Origin: Salinicoccus kekensis
Lineage (GTDB): Bacteria; Bacillota; Bacilli; Staphylococcales; Salinicoccaceae
NCBI RefSeq assembly: GCF_900220995.1
Contig: NZ_OBQF01000001.1
Span: 744,001-808,000 of the forward strand
Direction of reading: 5' to 3'
Length of the DNA: 64,000 nt
This document shows, piece after piece, positions 37,598 to 45,935 of the stretch (its first letter is position 1; each line of letters opens with the position of its first letter). Position numbers and translations under genes: made by a program. The notes below the pieces were generated by a model that saw only the letters and a list, made by a program, of their open reading frames with translations, searched no databases and was not told where the DNA came from.

Positions 37598-38773
37598 TCA
37601 CTGCCCGGCTTTCAGTTTACCGAGCGTATCGATCGCACCCTGGCTCATCGCTTCGATGCCGTACTTGAAGGCGTCCTCATTCAATCTGAAAGAAGGGTTG
37701 TGGAGCGGCTTCTGCCCTTCCCCGACTGATGTCCCGAGCCAGTAGTAGACCCCCGGATATTTCAGGAGGAACCTTCCGAAATCTTCACCGGCAAGGCTCG
37801 GCCTGACTTTTGGCAGAGCGGCTTCCCCGTATAATTTCGAAATGGTCTCATGCATCTGATCCGCCCACTCTTCTGAGTTGATGGTCGCAGGATAGCCGTC
37901 CAGATATTCGATATCGACGGATGCCCCCATCGCCTCGGTGACATTATTGACGATTTTGTGGAACCTTTCCTTCACCATCTCTTTAGTCTCATTGGACTGC
38001 GTCCGGATGGTGCCGACGATTTCCGCCGTCTCGGCGATGACATTATGCTGTGAACCGGCCTGGAATTTTCCGACGGTGACGACCGACGGTTCGAAAGGAT
38101 CGGCATTGCGGCTCACGATCGTCTGCAGCGCATTGACGACCTGGGTGCCGACGATGATGGCATCCACCGTGTCATTCGGCATGGAAGCATGGCCCCCCGA
38201 CCCTCTGATCACCAGTTTGAAACGGTCCGAATTCCCCATCACCGGCCCGGCCATCACACCGAACTGGCCGACCGGGAGGCCTGGCCAGACATGCTGTGCA
38301 ATCAGCACATCCGGCTCCCGTCCGTCGAATATGCCCTCATCCATCATACGCTGGGAACCACCGGTCGGCGATTTCTCCTCGGCAGGCTGGAATATCAGAA
38401 GGACGGTGCCGTGGATCTCATCGCGCCTTTCCATCAGCACCTTGCCGACGGCCACAAGCATCGATGTATGGGCATCATGGCCGCACGCATGCATGACACC
38501 TTCGTTTTTTGAACTGAACGGCTCCCCTGAAATTTCATGGATGGGAAGCGCATCGATGTCCGCCCTGAGGCCCACCGTCTTCCCTTCATGTGCCCCTTCG
38601 ATGATGCCGAGCACGCCTGTACCGGCAAAGCCGGTTTCAAAAGGGATGCCGAGCGCCGTCAGCTGCCTTTGGATCCTTTCGGAAGTCTCAAACTCCTCAT
38701 CACTCAGTTCGGGAAATTGATGCAGTTCACGTCTGAATTCAATGGCTTCTTCTGTAATCTGATCGAAATTCAT
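37598..38773 (-). CDS. M20-family amidohydrolase
   Basis: Zinc peptidase-like amidohydrolase of 391 residues, of the N-acetyl-diaminopimelate deacetylase/hippurate hydrolase group (YtnL-like). The metal-site signature MHACGHDAHTSMLV lies near residue 103, followed by QPAEEKSPTGG, HVWPGLPVGQFGV and the last ligand region SLAGEDFGRFLL. The substrate is not certain. It follows the GNAT gene by 19 bp in the same direction, with AGGAGG before the ATG. Confidence 0.9.
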   Translation of the reverse strand: MNFDQITEEAIEFRRELHQFPELSDEEFETSERIQRQLTALGIPFETGFAGTGVLGIIEGAHEGKTVGLRADIDALPIHEISGEPFSSKNEGVMHACGHDAHTSMLVAVGKVLMERRDEIHGTVLLIFQPAEEKSPTGGSQRMMDEGIFDGREPDVLIAQHVWPGLPVGQFGVMAGPVMGNSDRFKLVIRGSGGHASMPNDTVDAIIVGTQVVNALQTIVSRNADPFEPSVVTVGKFQAGSQHNVIAETAEIVGTIRTQSNETKEMVKERFHKIVNNVTEAMGASVDIEYLDGYPATINSEEWADQMHETISKLYGEAALPKVRPSLAGEDFGRFLLKYPGVYYWLGTSVGEGQKPLHNPSFRLNEDAFKYGIEAMSQGAIDTLGKLKAGQ

Positions 38774-38792
38774 AATATCCTCCTTAAATTAA

Positions 38793-39431
38793 TCACTCAT
38801 CATGCTTCAAATAGTACTCAATGTCCGTACCGTTGAAATTCGTGCCGATGTGCCTGTGCCCGTTCTCAAGCATCCACCCCGTATCCCGGTAGTCGATTAT
38901 TTCCGCCTCTCCCGAAACCTCGAGGGGTTCTTCCAAGTTCAGCTGCAGCACGTGCCTCAGCTTACCGCCGTACATATACTTCGTGTTGATGATTTTAAAG
39001 CCGAGCCGCAATTTATCTTTTAAACTCGGCAGATTCGTCGGCATCACTGTCGTGAAGATGTATTTGAAACGTCCATCGGCCCTGACCTTCTCAATCAGTT
39101 CCCGGCCGAGCTTCGTCTGGAAACCCTGGCCGCGCCACTCGGGGTGGATGAATGTGATTTCAGAGTAGATGACCTCGTTCCTGTTCTCCACCCTGCCGTC
39201 TTCGGCGAGATGCTCGGGATCATTGAGCGGCGGTATGTACATTGCACGGACAGCTTTGAGTTCTTCCCCTTCAAAGAGGCCGATGATGAAACCCTGTTCT
39301 ATCATTTCTCTGAACTCACCGCGTCCGATGGTCTCGAGCACCTCCTTATCTTCCAGGTTTTCGTAAACGAAATCCTGTAACTCCATTACGTCCTCCAGTT
39401 CATCCGGAGTGATATGTCTATATTCCAACAC
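38793..39431 (-). CDS. GNAT-family N-acetyltransferase
   Basis: Protein of 212 residues. The acetyl-CoA-binding segment reads TFIHPEWRGQGFQTKLGRELI, followed by FTTVMPTNLPSLKDKLRLGFKI, the usual GNAT motif B pair. The C-terminal 60 residues (KYMYGGKLRHVLQLNLEEP) extend the fold. It starts at GTG 39431 with a weak site; a TTG at 39428 is the alternative. The likely partner is the M20 hydrolase downstream, but the acceptor is unknown. Confidence 0.8.
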   Translation of the reverse strand: MLEYRHITPDELEDVMELQDFVYENLEDKEVLETIGRGEFREMIEQGFIIGLFEGEELKAVRAMYIPPLNDPEHLAEDGRVENRNEVIYSEITFIHPEWRGQGFQTKLGRELIEKVRADGRFKYIFTTVMPTNLPSLKDKLRLGFKIINTKYMYGGKLRHVLQLNLEEPLEVSGEAEIIDYRDTGWMLENGHRHIGTNFNGTDIEYYLKHDE

Positions 39432-39546
39432 TGCACCAGCTCTCTATTTAGAATTAAAATTTATTTTCGTTTATGAAACATTTTGTGCACATAATGTTTA
39501 CTTCCTCCCTGCTTCGGTTATAGAATGTCGAGGGAGTTGGTGTATC

Positions 39547-39759
39547 ATGACAATTTTAGTCAAGTATAGTGACACCAAGAATAACGAAACTAAGTATCAC
39601 CTGGTGAACAATCCAAGTGAGACAGAGCATATAAAAAGACACTATATGAAAAAAGTCAGTCGCTGTGATGATCCGGCATATAATATGATAGAAATCATAT
39701 ATCCGTATCATACCGAAAGAGTTAAAATTTACGAATTGAATTACAGGAGACCTTCCTAG
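39547..39759 (+). CDS. Small protein of unknown function
   Basis: A 70-residue protein that begins MTILVKYSDTKNNETKYHLV and ends NMIEIIYPYHTERVKIYELNYRRPS. The pattern is a short beta-rich fold with many Lys/Tyr; no signal peptide. A GAGGGAG lies about 13 nt before the ATG, a little far. A strong terminator overlaps its end, which supports a real gene. I do not recognise the family. Confidence 0.62.
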   Translation: MTILVKYSDTKNNETKYHLVNNPSETEHIKRHYMKKVSRCDDPAYNMIEIIYPYHTERVKIYELNYRRPS

Positions 39760-39779
39760 CGTCTCCTGTAATTTTTTTG
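39738..39779. terminator. Terminator after the 39547 gene
   Basis: A 12-bp perfect stem (39740-39751 with 39761-39772) followed by a T-run (39772-39778). It overlaps the last codons of the gene and lies in front of the convergent esterase stop codon. Confidence 0.88.
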
Positions 39780-39780
39780 T

Positions 39781-40689
39781 TTAAAGGTTGACTTTCAGCC
39801 ATGTGAACATCAAGTCCAGCCAACGGCTCGCCCGCTCATCCACCCTGCCGGTCAGTTCCGTCGCAAGGCTGAGGCCGTGCTCGCCCTGCTGGAATGTATG
39901 CAGTTCCCACGGCACCTGGTGCTCATCGAGCGCTTTTGCGAAATCCAGTGAATTCTGGACGAACACAAGTTTATCCTCCATCGTATGCCAGATGAATGTC
40001 GGCGGTGTGTCGGACGACACATGATCCTTCAGCCGGCTCAGGTTCACCGTTTCTTCGTCGGGCACCGCACCGTAGACCATCCTTGAAGCGATTTCCATGA
40101 ATTTAGGGTCGCCCATCCCCCGCTCCTCTGCAATTTCCTTATTGAGAAGATAGTCGAGTATCGGATAACTCAGGACCTGGAAGTTCGGCCTGAACCATCT
40201 GTTGTCGACACCCGCAGCCTCACTCAGCCAGTCACTCGACCAATGTACACCGAGGCTTGCTGCAAGGTGTCCGCCCGCCGAAAATCCCGCGACACCGATC
40301 CGGTCCGGATCGATATTGAATTCATGGCAGTTCTCACGTATGAAGGTCATCGTCATGGCAAGCTCCGTCAGGGGCGTCGGAAATTCCGATCCGAGCACTT
40401 TATCGTCTTCGACCATCGCCGCCAGCTGATAAAGCTCATCCCGTGTCGGCGTCCTGCCTTCCTTCTCGATGGCGCTGCCGATCGTTGAATAATTCAGTAT
40501 GAAGACATGATACCCCTGTGCCAAGAACTGGTATGCGACAGGTTCGGCCTCCCTTTTGGAAACGTACATATAACTTCCACCGGGACAAATCACCACGGCC
40601 GGGTGCCCCTCCGCCGTCTTTTCCTGTGCACCGAGCATCATCGTCACTTCAGCATGGTGATCCCCGATATAGAAACTTTGCAAGTTCAT
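39781..40689 (-). CDS. Alpha/beta hydrolase (esterase/BD-FAE-like)
   Basis: Cytosolic hydrolase of 302 residues. The oxyanion segment is VVICPGGSYMYVSKREAEPVA, the nucleophile is the Ser of GVAGFSAGGHLAASLG, and the catalytic Asp and His are probably in FIWHTMEDKLVFVQNS and FQQGEHGLSLA. This arrangement is typical of esterases of the acetyl-xylan/feruloyl esterase-like group, but the substrate is unknown. It stands alone, divergent from the histidine phosphatase. Confidence 0.88.
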   Translation of the reverse strand: MNLQSFYIGDHHAEVTMMLGAQEKTAEGHPAVVICPGGSYMYVSKREAEPVAYQFLAQGYHVFILNYSTIGSAIEKEGRTPTRDELYQLAAMVEDDKVLGSEFPTPLTELAMTMTFIRENCHEFNIDPDRIGVAGFSAGGHLAASLGVHWSSDWLSEAAGVDNRWFRPNFQVLSYPILDYLLNKEIAEERGMGDPKFMEIASRMVYGAVPDEETVNLSRLKDHVSSDTPPTFIWHTMEDKLVFVQNSLDFAKALDEHQVPWELHTFQQGEHGLSLATELTGRVDERASRWLDLMFTWLKVNL

Positions 40690-40783
40690 GATTTAACCCC
40701 TCTCAATAATTTGAAACAAAGACGAATTACAGTCATATTAATGTTATCATATAATTTAATAATTTTATCCTGAGGTGTTATAA

Positions 40784-41347
40784 ATGGCGAAGATTTTTTT
40801 AGTGAGACATGGACTGACGGAATACAACCAATCACTCCGGCTGCAGGGTTCGAGCGACATACCGCTGAATGAGGCGGGAATCAGACAGGCTGAAAAAGCA
40901 CGGGAATTCTTCAAGGAGGAAAAAGTCGACGTCCTCTTATCCAGCCCGCTGTCGCGTGCCTATAAGACTGCAGAAATCATCAACGAGCATCATAACCTGG
41001 AGATCAAAGTGTTCGATGAACTGGAGGAGCAGTCCTTCGGCCCGCTGGAGGGTGAGCACATCGAGCATATCCGCCTGAAATATCCGCAGGGTGACCTGCC
41101 GGGTGTCGAATCCTTCGAATCCCTGGCAGTCCGTACTTCCAAAATGATGGACTACATCGAAGAAAATCATATGGGTAAGAATGTGATGATATCAGCACAT
41201 TCACGGACGATCAAATCCTTCCTGTCACATTACACAGAAGAGATACACATGGTCCTCACCAAACTTCACAACTGTTCACTCAGCTTGATCGAGCATCGTG
41301 ACGGCGGGTGGACCGTCACGGACTATAACATAGATACGCAGGCCTAG
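40784..41347 (+). CDS. Histidine phosphatase (phosphoglycerate mutase-like)
   Basis: Protein of 187 residues of the two-histidine phosphatase superfamily. The catalytic RHG motif is LVRHGLTEYNQSLRLQGSSD (residues 6-25). Supporting motifs are the Arg/Glu segment LSSPLSRAYKTAEII and FDELEEQSFGPLEG; the second His is in ISAHSRTIKSFLS. The true mutase usually is longer, so a broad-specificity phosphatase is more likely. It has a GAGGTG site 9 nt before the ATG. Confidence 0.88.
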   Translation: MAKIFLVRHGLTEYNQSLRLQGSSDIPLNEAGIRQAEKAREFFKEEKVDVLLSSPLSRAYKTAEIINEHHNLEIKVFDELEEQSFGPLEGEHIEHIRLKYPQGDLPGVESFESLAVRTSKMMDYIEENHMGKNVMISAHSRTIKSFLSHYTEEIHMVLTKLHNCSLSLIEHRDGGWTVTDYNIDTQA

Positions 41348-41358
41348 CCGAACAATAT

Positions 41359-41402
41359 AAAAAAGCCGGATGGAAGTGGTTTTATACGCACTTCCATCCG
41401 GC
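41359..41402. terminator. Bidirectional terminator between the phosphatase and DUF418 genes
   Basis: A 14-bp perfect stem (41365-41378 with 41389-41402, loop of 10) preceded by an A-run on the plus strand, hence a U-run for the DUF418 transcript. Confidence 0.85.
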
Positions 41403-41412
41403 ATATTGCTGA

Positions 41413-42600
41413 TCAACGCTTTATCGGGATGACTTTCAGGTACGTCACCGTCCGCCACAGCCATTCCAGCGGTCCGAATCGGAACACTTTCATCCACAAG
41501 TGGCTGTAGATCACCTGGATGGTGAACACGGCGAGCACAATCGGGAGGAACCAGACGGCATCCACACGGTTGAAGAGGTTGAAGCCGTAAAAGATCACCA
41601 TCATGATCACCGTCTGCATGATATAGTTAGTAAGCGCCATCTGCCCGACCGGCTGAAGGATTTTGACGAGTACGGGCAGCCGGCGGACGATGATCAGGAA
41701 CATTGCGATATAGCCGAGTGACATCAACGGTCCGCCGAGCGTATTTGCGATCAGCGACAGCATGTTCCATCCGCCGTCGAGCGTCTCGTAGGTCATTGCA
41801 TAACCGGTGACGATCTTGACGGGCAGCCCGAATCCGATGCCGATCATTGCCGTCCTGTTGACGAGGCGCCTGTGCCCTTTCAGATCACTGAATATGCCTC
41901 TCTGTCCTGCATACAGTCCGAGCAGGAATACAGCAAGGACGACGGGCACAAGGAAAACGACATTCATCATGCTGAGTCCGAGGAATGCGGCATTGATGCC
42001 GAGCAGCCCCAGGTAGTCATTGTCGTGGATCGTCTCCGTCATATCGAACCACAACGGAAAAGCCCCCTCCACCGGGATGTTCACCACGAACATTGAGGCC
42101 GCCATCATGAGCAGGAAAACTGTGAAGACGGACAGGATGACGATGCTGATGACGAGGTTCACTTTGGGATGCAGCTTATAAAAGAACAAAAGGAGCACCC
42201 CGGTCACCGCATATGTCCATAAAATATCCCCGTACCACAGGAAGACGCCGTGCAGTATGCCAAATATGAGCAGCATCCCCATACGGCGCAGAAACAATAC
42301 ATTGACCGACTGCACCCTCTCCTGTGCCCTGGAGAGGAATATGTAGAACCCGAGTCCGAATAAGAATGAAAACATCGTATAGAAATTCGTGGTCACGAAA
42401 GTATTGATGAAGAAAATCGTCCATTCATTGTACTGGCCGGCAAACCGCTCTGTCTCCTTCATTTCCATGGCATCCTGCATCAATGGTGTCGCAAAGGACA
42501 TGATGTTCATCATTAAGATGCCGAGTAAAGCAAAACCTCTGATGCCGTCGATCTCATGGATCCTTTCGGAAAAGACCGTCGGCTGATGACTGTTGTTCAC
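41413..42600 (-). CDS. DUF418-family membrane protein
   Basis: Polytopic membrane protein of 395 residues, about ten hydrophobic segments. The N-terminus ERIHEIDGIRGFALLGILMMN has the Arg-Gly pattern of DUF418/DUF405 (YeiB-like) and acyltransferase-3-like proteins. The C-terminal DUF418 part is PVGQMALTNYIMQT and HLWMKVFRFGPLEWLWRTVTY. Function unknown. The start is a GTG with GAGGTGAG 5 nt upstream. Confidence 0.88.
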   Translation of the reverse strand: MNNSHQPTVFSERIHEIDGIRGFALLGILMMNIMSFATPLMQDAMEMKETERFAGQYNEWTIFFINTFVTTNFYTMFSFLFGLGFYIFLSRAQERVQSVNVLFLRRMGMLLIFGILHGVFLWYGDILWTYAVTGVLLLFFYKLHPKVNLVISIVILSVFTVFLLMMAASMFVVNIPVEGAFPLWFDMTETIHDNDYLGLLGINAAFLGLSMMNVVFLVPVVLAVFLLGLYAGQRGIFSDLKGHRRLVNRTAMIGIGFGLPVKIVTGYAMTYETLDGGWNMLSLIANTLGGPLMSLGYIAMFLIIVRRLPVLVKILQPVGQMALTNYIMQTVIMMVIFYGFNLFNRVDAVWFLPIVLAVFTIQVIYSHLWMKVFRFGPLEWLWRTVTYLKVIPIKR

Positions 42601-42656
42601 ATGCTCACCTCGAATTTTATTTTAACTGCCTCTCCATTATAAACTTTCCTTTAAAA

Positions 42657-42690
42657 ATAAAAAACCGGACGGCTAATTTGCCGTCCGGCT
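42657..42690 (-). terminator. Intrinsic terminator after the 89-residue membrane protein gene
   Basis: A 9-bp GC-rich stem (42665-42673 with 42680-42688, loop of 6), with A-runs on the plus strand that give a minus-strand U-run. Confidence 0.85.
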
Positions 42691-42692
42691 TT

Positions 42693-42962
42693 CTACCATA
42701 ATACAAGATCCACCGACTGTCCTGTAAAATATGAATACAAATAATACACGAACAGGCCGATCAGCGGCAGGAATACGAACGCGAATACGAACACCCTGAG
42801 CAGTCTCGTGAACAGCGAATATAAAATCCTGAGCAGTACGACCGCCCCTGTTGCAAGCGCGACGTTCACGAATGTGTATTCGATCGCCGCCACTTCAAAA
42901 TAATTCAGCAGATATATGGATAACAACCCGACAGCTGCATATAATATAATTCTCATCACCAT
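42693..42962 (-). CDS. Small membrane protein
   Basis: Protein of 89 residues, mostly hydrophobic, with three segments (about 4-20, 28-46 and 56-77) and few charges; function unknown. The ATG at 42962 is preceded by GAGGGA about 7 nt upstream, and a second in-frame ATG two codons later is possible. It lies between the DUF418 and MFS genes on the same strand, with its own terminator. Confidence 0.7.
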   Translation of the reverse strand: MVMRIILYAAVGLLSIYLLNYFEVAAIEYTFVNVALATGAVVLLRILYSLFTRLLRVFVFAFVFLPLIGLFVYYLYSYFTGQSVDLVLW

Positions 42963-42996
42963 AAAAAATCCCTCACAATACGTTCCTCTGATTATA

Positions 42997-44142
42997 TTAA
43001 GTATACAATCTTTTATCCTCTTTTACTAACAGAGCGAATATGATGCCAAGCAAAATGATGAAGAAACTGAGCCATGGTGCATAACTGATATCGAAACGGC
43101 TGATGAAGACCCCGCCGATGACGGCGCCGATGCCGATGCCGAGGTTCAGACCTGACATATTCCAGCTGAAGACATTCGCAGCGGAACCTTCCACCGAATC
43201 CACAAGGCCCGACTGGACCGCCGGACTTGTACTCCACTGGAAGAGGCTCCATATGAACAGGTTCATATAGAATAACACCGGAGTGCCGTAAAGCAGCGGC
43301 ATGATCAGCATCGTGACTGCAAACAATGAAAGCATCACGAGGATGGTCCGCTTCGGTCCGAAGCGGTCGACCAGGTTCCCGCCGAGCATTGTACCGGCCA
43401 TCCCGCCGGCACCTGCAATGAACAGGGCGGCGGAGACATTGGCAAGGGTATAACCGTTTGAAGTCATCAGCGGTGATATGTAGCCGAGGACGATATAGTT
43501 GCCGATCAGCACGGACATGGTCACGCCGATGTAAAAAATGACGTTCTTCATATTTTTAATGTATGTCTTCGAAGTGCTCTCCTTATCCGGTGCATCCTTA
43601 TCCGGTGCCAGCAGGATCAGTGCGAGGCCGACGACCAGCGCGAGCACGATCACAAGAAGGAAGATGATCCTCCATCCGAACATCGTCCCGACGAGCGTGC
43701 CGAGCGGTATGCCGAACACATTGGCAGCGGAAAAGCCCATATATACAAGCGCAATCATCTTACCCCTCGTACTCGGTTCCGACAGCAGCACCGTCATATC
43801 CAGTATCTTGACTATGAAGACCGCAGCCGCCATCGCCGTGATCACCCGCCCCAGGGCAAGCATCAAAAATGTGCTGGAAAGGCCGAAGATGACATTTCCG
43901 ATGATGAATACGACCAGGGACAGCAGGATGACCGGTTTCGGTTTATATTTCTCCGACATCTTCACCAGCACCGGGCCGAAAAATGCAAAACTCACTGCAT
44001 ACACCGTGATCAACTGCCCGGTCACGGCAACGCTCATCCCCAGGTCATCACTCATCAGCTCGATGATACCGGATATGATCAATTCCATCATACCCAGCAG
44101 GAACACGCCGACAGTAAATGTGACCAATAACTTTTTATTCAT
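42997..44142 (-). CDS. MFS transporter, DHA1 drug-efflux-like
   Basis: Protein of 381 residues with twelve hydrophobic segments, likely a proton-coupled exporter of the DHA1 group. The motif-A-like loop reads LVKMSEKYKPKPVIL, and the second-half counterpart is GGNLVDRFGPKRTILV. The antiporter motif C-like segment is YMGFSAANVFGIPLGTLVG. I chose the ATG at 44142, with GGGTGAA 5 nt upstream. The substrate is unknown; chloramphenicol or sugar efflux relatives exist. Confidence 0.88.
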   Translation of the reverse strand: MNKKLLVTFTVGVFLLGMMELIISGIIELMSDDLGMSVAVTGQLITVYAVSFAFFGPVLVKMSEKYKPKPVILLSLVVFIIGNVIFGLSSTFLMLALGRVITAMAAAVFIVKILDMTVLLSEPSTRGKMIALVYMGFSAANVFGIPLGTLVGTMFGWRIIFLLVIVLALVVGLALILLAPDKDAPDKESTSKTYIKNMKNVIFYIGVTMSVLIGNYIVLGYISPLMTSNGYTLANVSAALFIAGAGGMAGTMLGGNLVDRFGPKRTILVMLSLFAVTMLIMPLLYGTPVLFYMNLFIWSLFQWSTSPAVQSGLVDSVEGSAANVFSWNMSGLNLGIGIGAVIGGVFISRFDISYAPWLSFFIILLGIIFALLVKEDKRLYT

Positions 44143-44267
44143 AATTTCACCCATCAATCCTAAAAATAATCAACTCGAGTATTATACAATACTACTGAAG
44201 GATTTGAAACTAATTGTTTTACACCGCCCTCTTGTGAAAGTAAAATAAAAAGAAAGCAGGTGACAAA

Positions 44268-44759
44268 GTGAAAAAAATAATTTTAATGATATCCGCAGTC
44301 AGTTTCATACTGATGGCGTGCAATGATGGTGAGACATCTGAAATGGAAGAAATGTACGAAGCTTTCAACAGGAACCATGAAGAATTGAGGAATGATGTGG
44401 AAAGGGAACTGGATGCCGTCAGGAATGCGGAGGACCGCGAAGAACAGCTCGACATCTACTATAACAACCTGATTCCGAAGTTCGATGACTTCAAGGCGGT
44501 CATCAACAATTTCGAGTTCGGCAGTACGGAAAACCTCGAATTGCAGGAGAGTATGCTGGACTATATCGACAGCCTGGAAGAACTCACGCGTATGTACGGT
44601 CAGTTCAACCTGAATTTTCATGTGGCCAATCCGATGGATGATGAGGACTTCTCCACGTCATTCGAGGAAGAACTTGATGCGATCAGGGCGCTTGAAGTTG
44701 AAACCGATGAGAAATATGAAGCGGTGGAGGCCCAGTACAATGCATTGGTGGAAGAGTAA
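44268..44759 (+). CDS. Helical lipoprotein of unknown function
   Basis: Secreted lipoprotein of 163 residues. The signal (residues 3-14) ends in the lipobox LMAC with Cys18. The rest is acidic and helical throughout, with long Glu/Asp-rich coils (HEELRNDVERELDAVRNAED, YDSLEEL-like turns, EEELDAIRALEVETDEKYE), like the YkyA-type lipoproteins. No motif gives a function. It stands alone, and a terminator follows its stop. Confidence 0.78.
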   Translation: MKKIILMISAVSFILMACNDGETSEMEEMYEAFNRNHEELRNDVERELDAVRNAEDREEQLDIYYNNLIPKFDDFKAVINNFEFGSTENLELQESMLDYIDSLEELTRMYGQFNLNFHVANPMDDEDFSTSFEEELDAIRALEVETDEKYEAVEAQYNALVEE

Positions 44760-44780
44760 AAGGCTGTTTCCAGCCTTTTA
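44758..44780. terminator. Bidirectional terminator between the lipoprotein and dipeptidase genes
   Basis: A 9-bp stem (44758-44766 with 44771-44779, loop of 4) with A- and T-runs on opposite sides. It touches both stop codons. Confidence 0.82.
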
Positions 44781-45731
44781 TCACCCTCCGAATCTATCGA
44801 TGAAATTCCTGTGCGTGATTTTCTCTGTGAACCCTTCTCCATACTCATCAACGAGTGCATCTACCAGATTCTTATATTCCCCCGAATGGCGCAGTCCTTC
44901 GACATATGTTGCGATGCCGTCGAAATCCGATCCGATGCCGATGTTATCCGCGCCGCCGAGGCTGATGATCCGGTCGATATGCGGGAACAGATCCTTGATG
45001 ACGATATCCCCCTCCCCGATGAATGGCGGACAGAACACGATGTTGATCATCCCGTTCCCCGCAATGATCCGTTCGATCTGCTCATCCGTGAGATTCCGGG
45101 GATGATCGTGCACTTCCCTCACATTAGAATGGCTGGCAAACACCCGGTCGGCCATGCCGATGATGTCGTCAAAGCCGGGCACATTCAAATGGCTGACGTC
45201 GATGAGTATGCCATGTTCATTACATAACTCGATCACTTCCCGGCCGAAATTCGTGAGCCCGGCCCCCCTTTTCTCTCCGACGCCGTCCGCCACCAGGTTC
45301 GCATTGTTCCAGACGAGTCCGAGTGACAGGACACCGAGCCTGATCAAAGTGCGCAGCTTCATCAGGTCGTTTCCGAACGCATCAGAACCTTCCAGTGTCA
45401 GTACAGCCCCGATCTCATGTTCTCCCAGTTTGCTGATGTCTCTTAAATCTTTGATATGTACGACATTTTCGCAGGTCAGCACTTCATTGTAGAATACATC
45501 CGCCTGTTCGAGTGCATGCTGCCATTTTTCATTATCCGGGATTCTTGGAGAAATGAAGATCGCAAAAAATTGGACTTTGACACCGCCCTCTTTCAGCCGT
45601 TCATAATTTGTATCGATTTCATCCGCATCCAGGTACCGCATCGGTTTCTGCTCATCCATGAAGCCGAGCATATTCCTTCTATCCTTCTGCAGCTTCAACA
45701 GCGCGTCACAGTGTGTATCAATTATTTTCAA
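44781..45731 (-). CDS. Membrane dipeptidase (M19, renal dipeptidase family)
   Basis: Zinc dipeptidase of 316 residues without signal peptide or membrane segment. The HxD metal site begins the protein (IIDTHCDALLKL). The bridging Glu is in AVLTLEGSDAFGN, and the His ligands are in LIDVSHLNVPGF and FASHSNVREVHDHPRN; IGIGSDFDG holds the last Asp. Substrates may be D,L- or L,D-dipeptides, e.g. from the cell wall. Confidence 0.93.
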   Translation of the reverse strand: MKIIDTHCDALLKLQKDRRNMLGFMDEQKPMRYLDADEIDTNYERLKEGGVKVQFFAIFISPRIPDNEKWQHALEQADVFYNEVLTCENVVHIKDLRDISKLGEHEIGAVLTLEGSDAFGNDLMKLRTLIRLGVLSLGLVWNNANLVADGVGEKRGAGLTNFGREVIELCNEHGILIDVSHLNVPGFDDIIGMADRVFASHSNVREVHDHPRNLTDEQIERIIAGNGMINIVFCPPFIGEGDIVIKDLFPHIDRIISLGGADNIGIGSDFDGIATYVEGLRHSGEYKNLVDALVDEYGEGFTEKITHRNFIDRFGG

Positions 45732-45935
45732 CTTTTCCGCCTCCTTTTAATCCTCATTATACAGACTATTTGATCTGCTACAAAAGTTAAAAAGCTTTAT
45801 ACATCACTAAATAAGTATTGAATTAATATGAAGCAGCGTATAAACTTAAAGCGAGAAATGAAACCGCTTTCTTAAATATTTTCTATTTACTTTACAATTA
45901 AAAATTGTATAATCATATTGAAAGAAGGGATATTT

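Noticed and set aside
45732-45935. A small gene or RNA in the 204-bp gap before the YjiH-family gene
   Set aside because: AT-rich with no open frame behind a ribosome binding site and no strong hairpin; it probably holds only the promoter.
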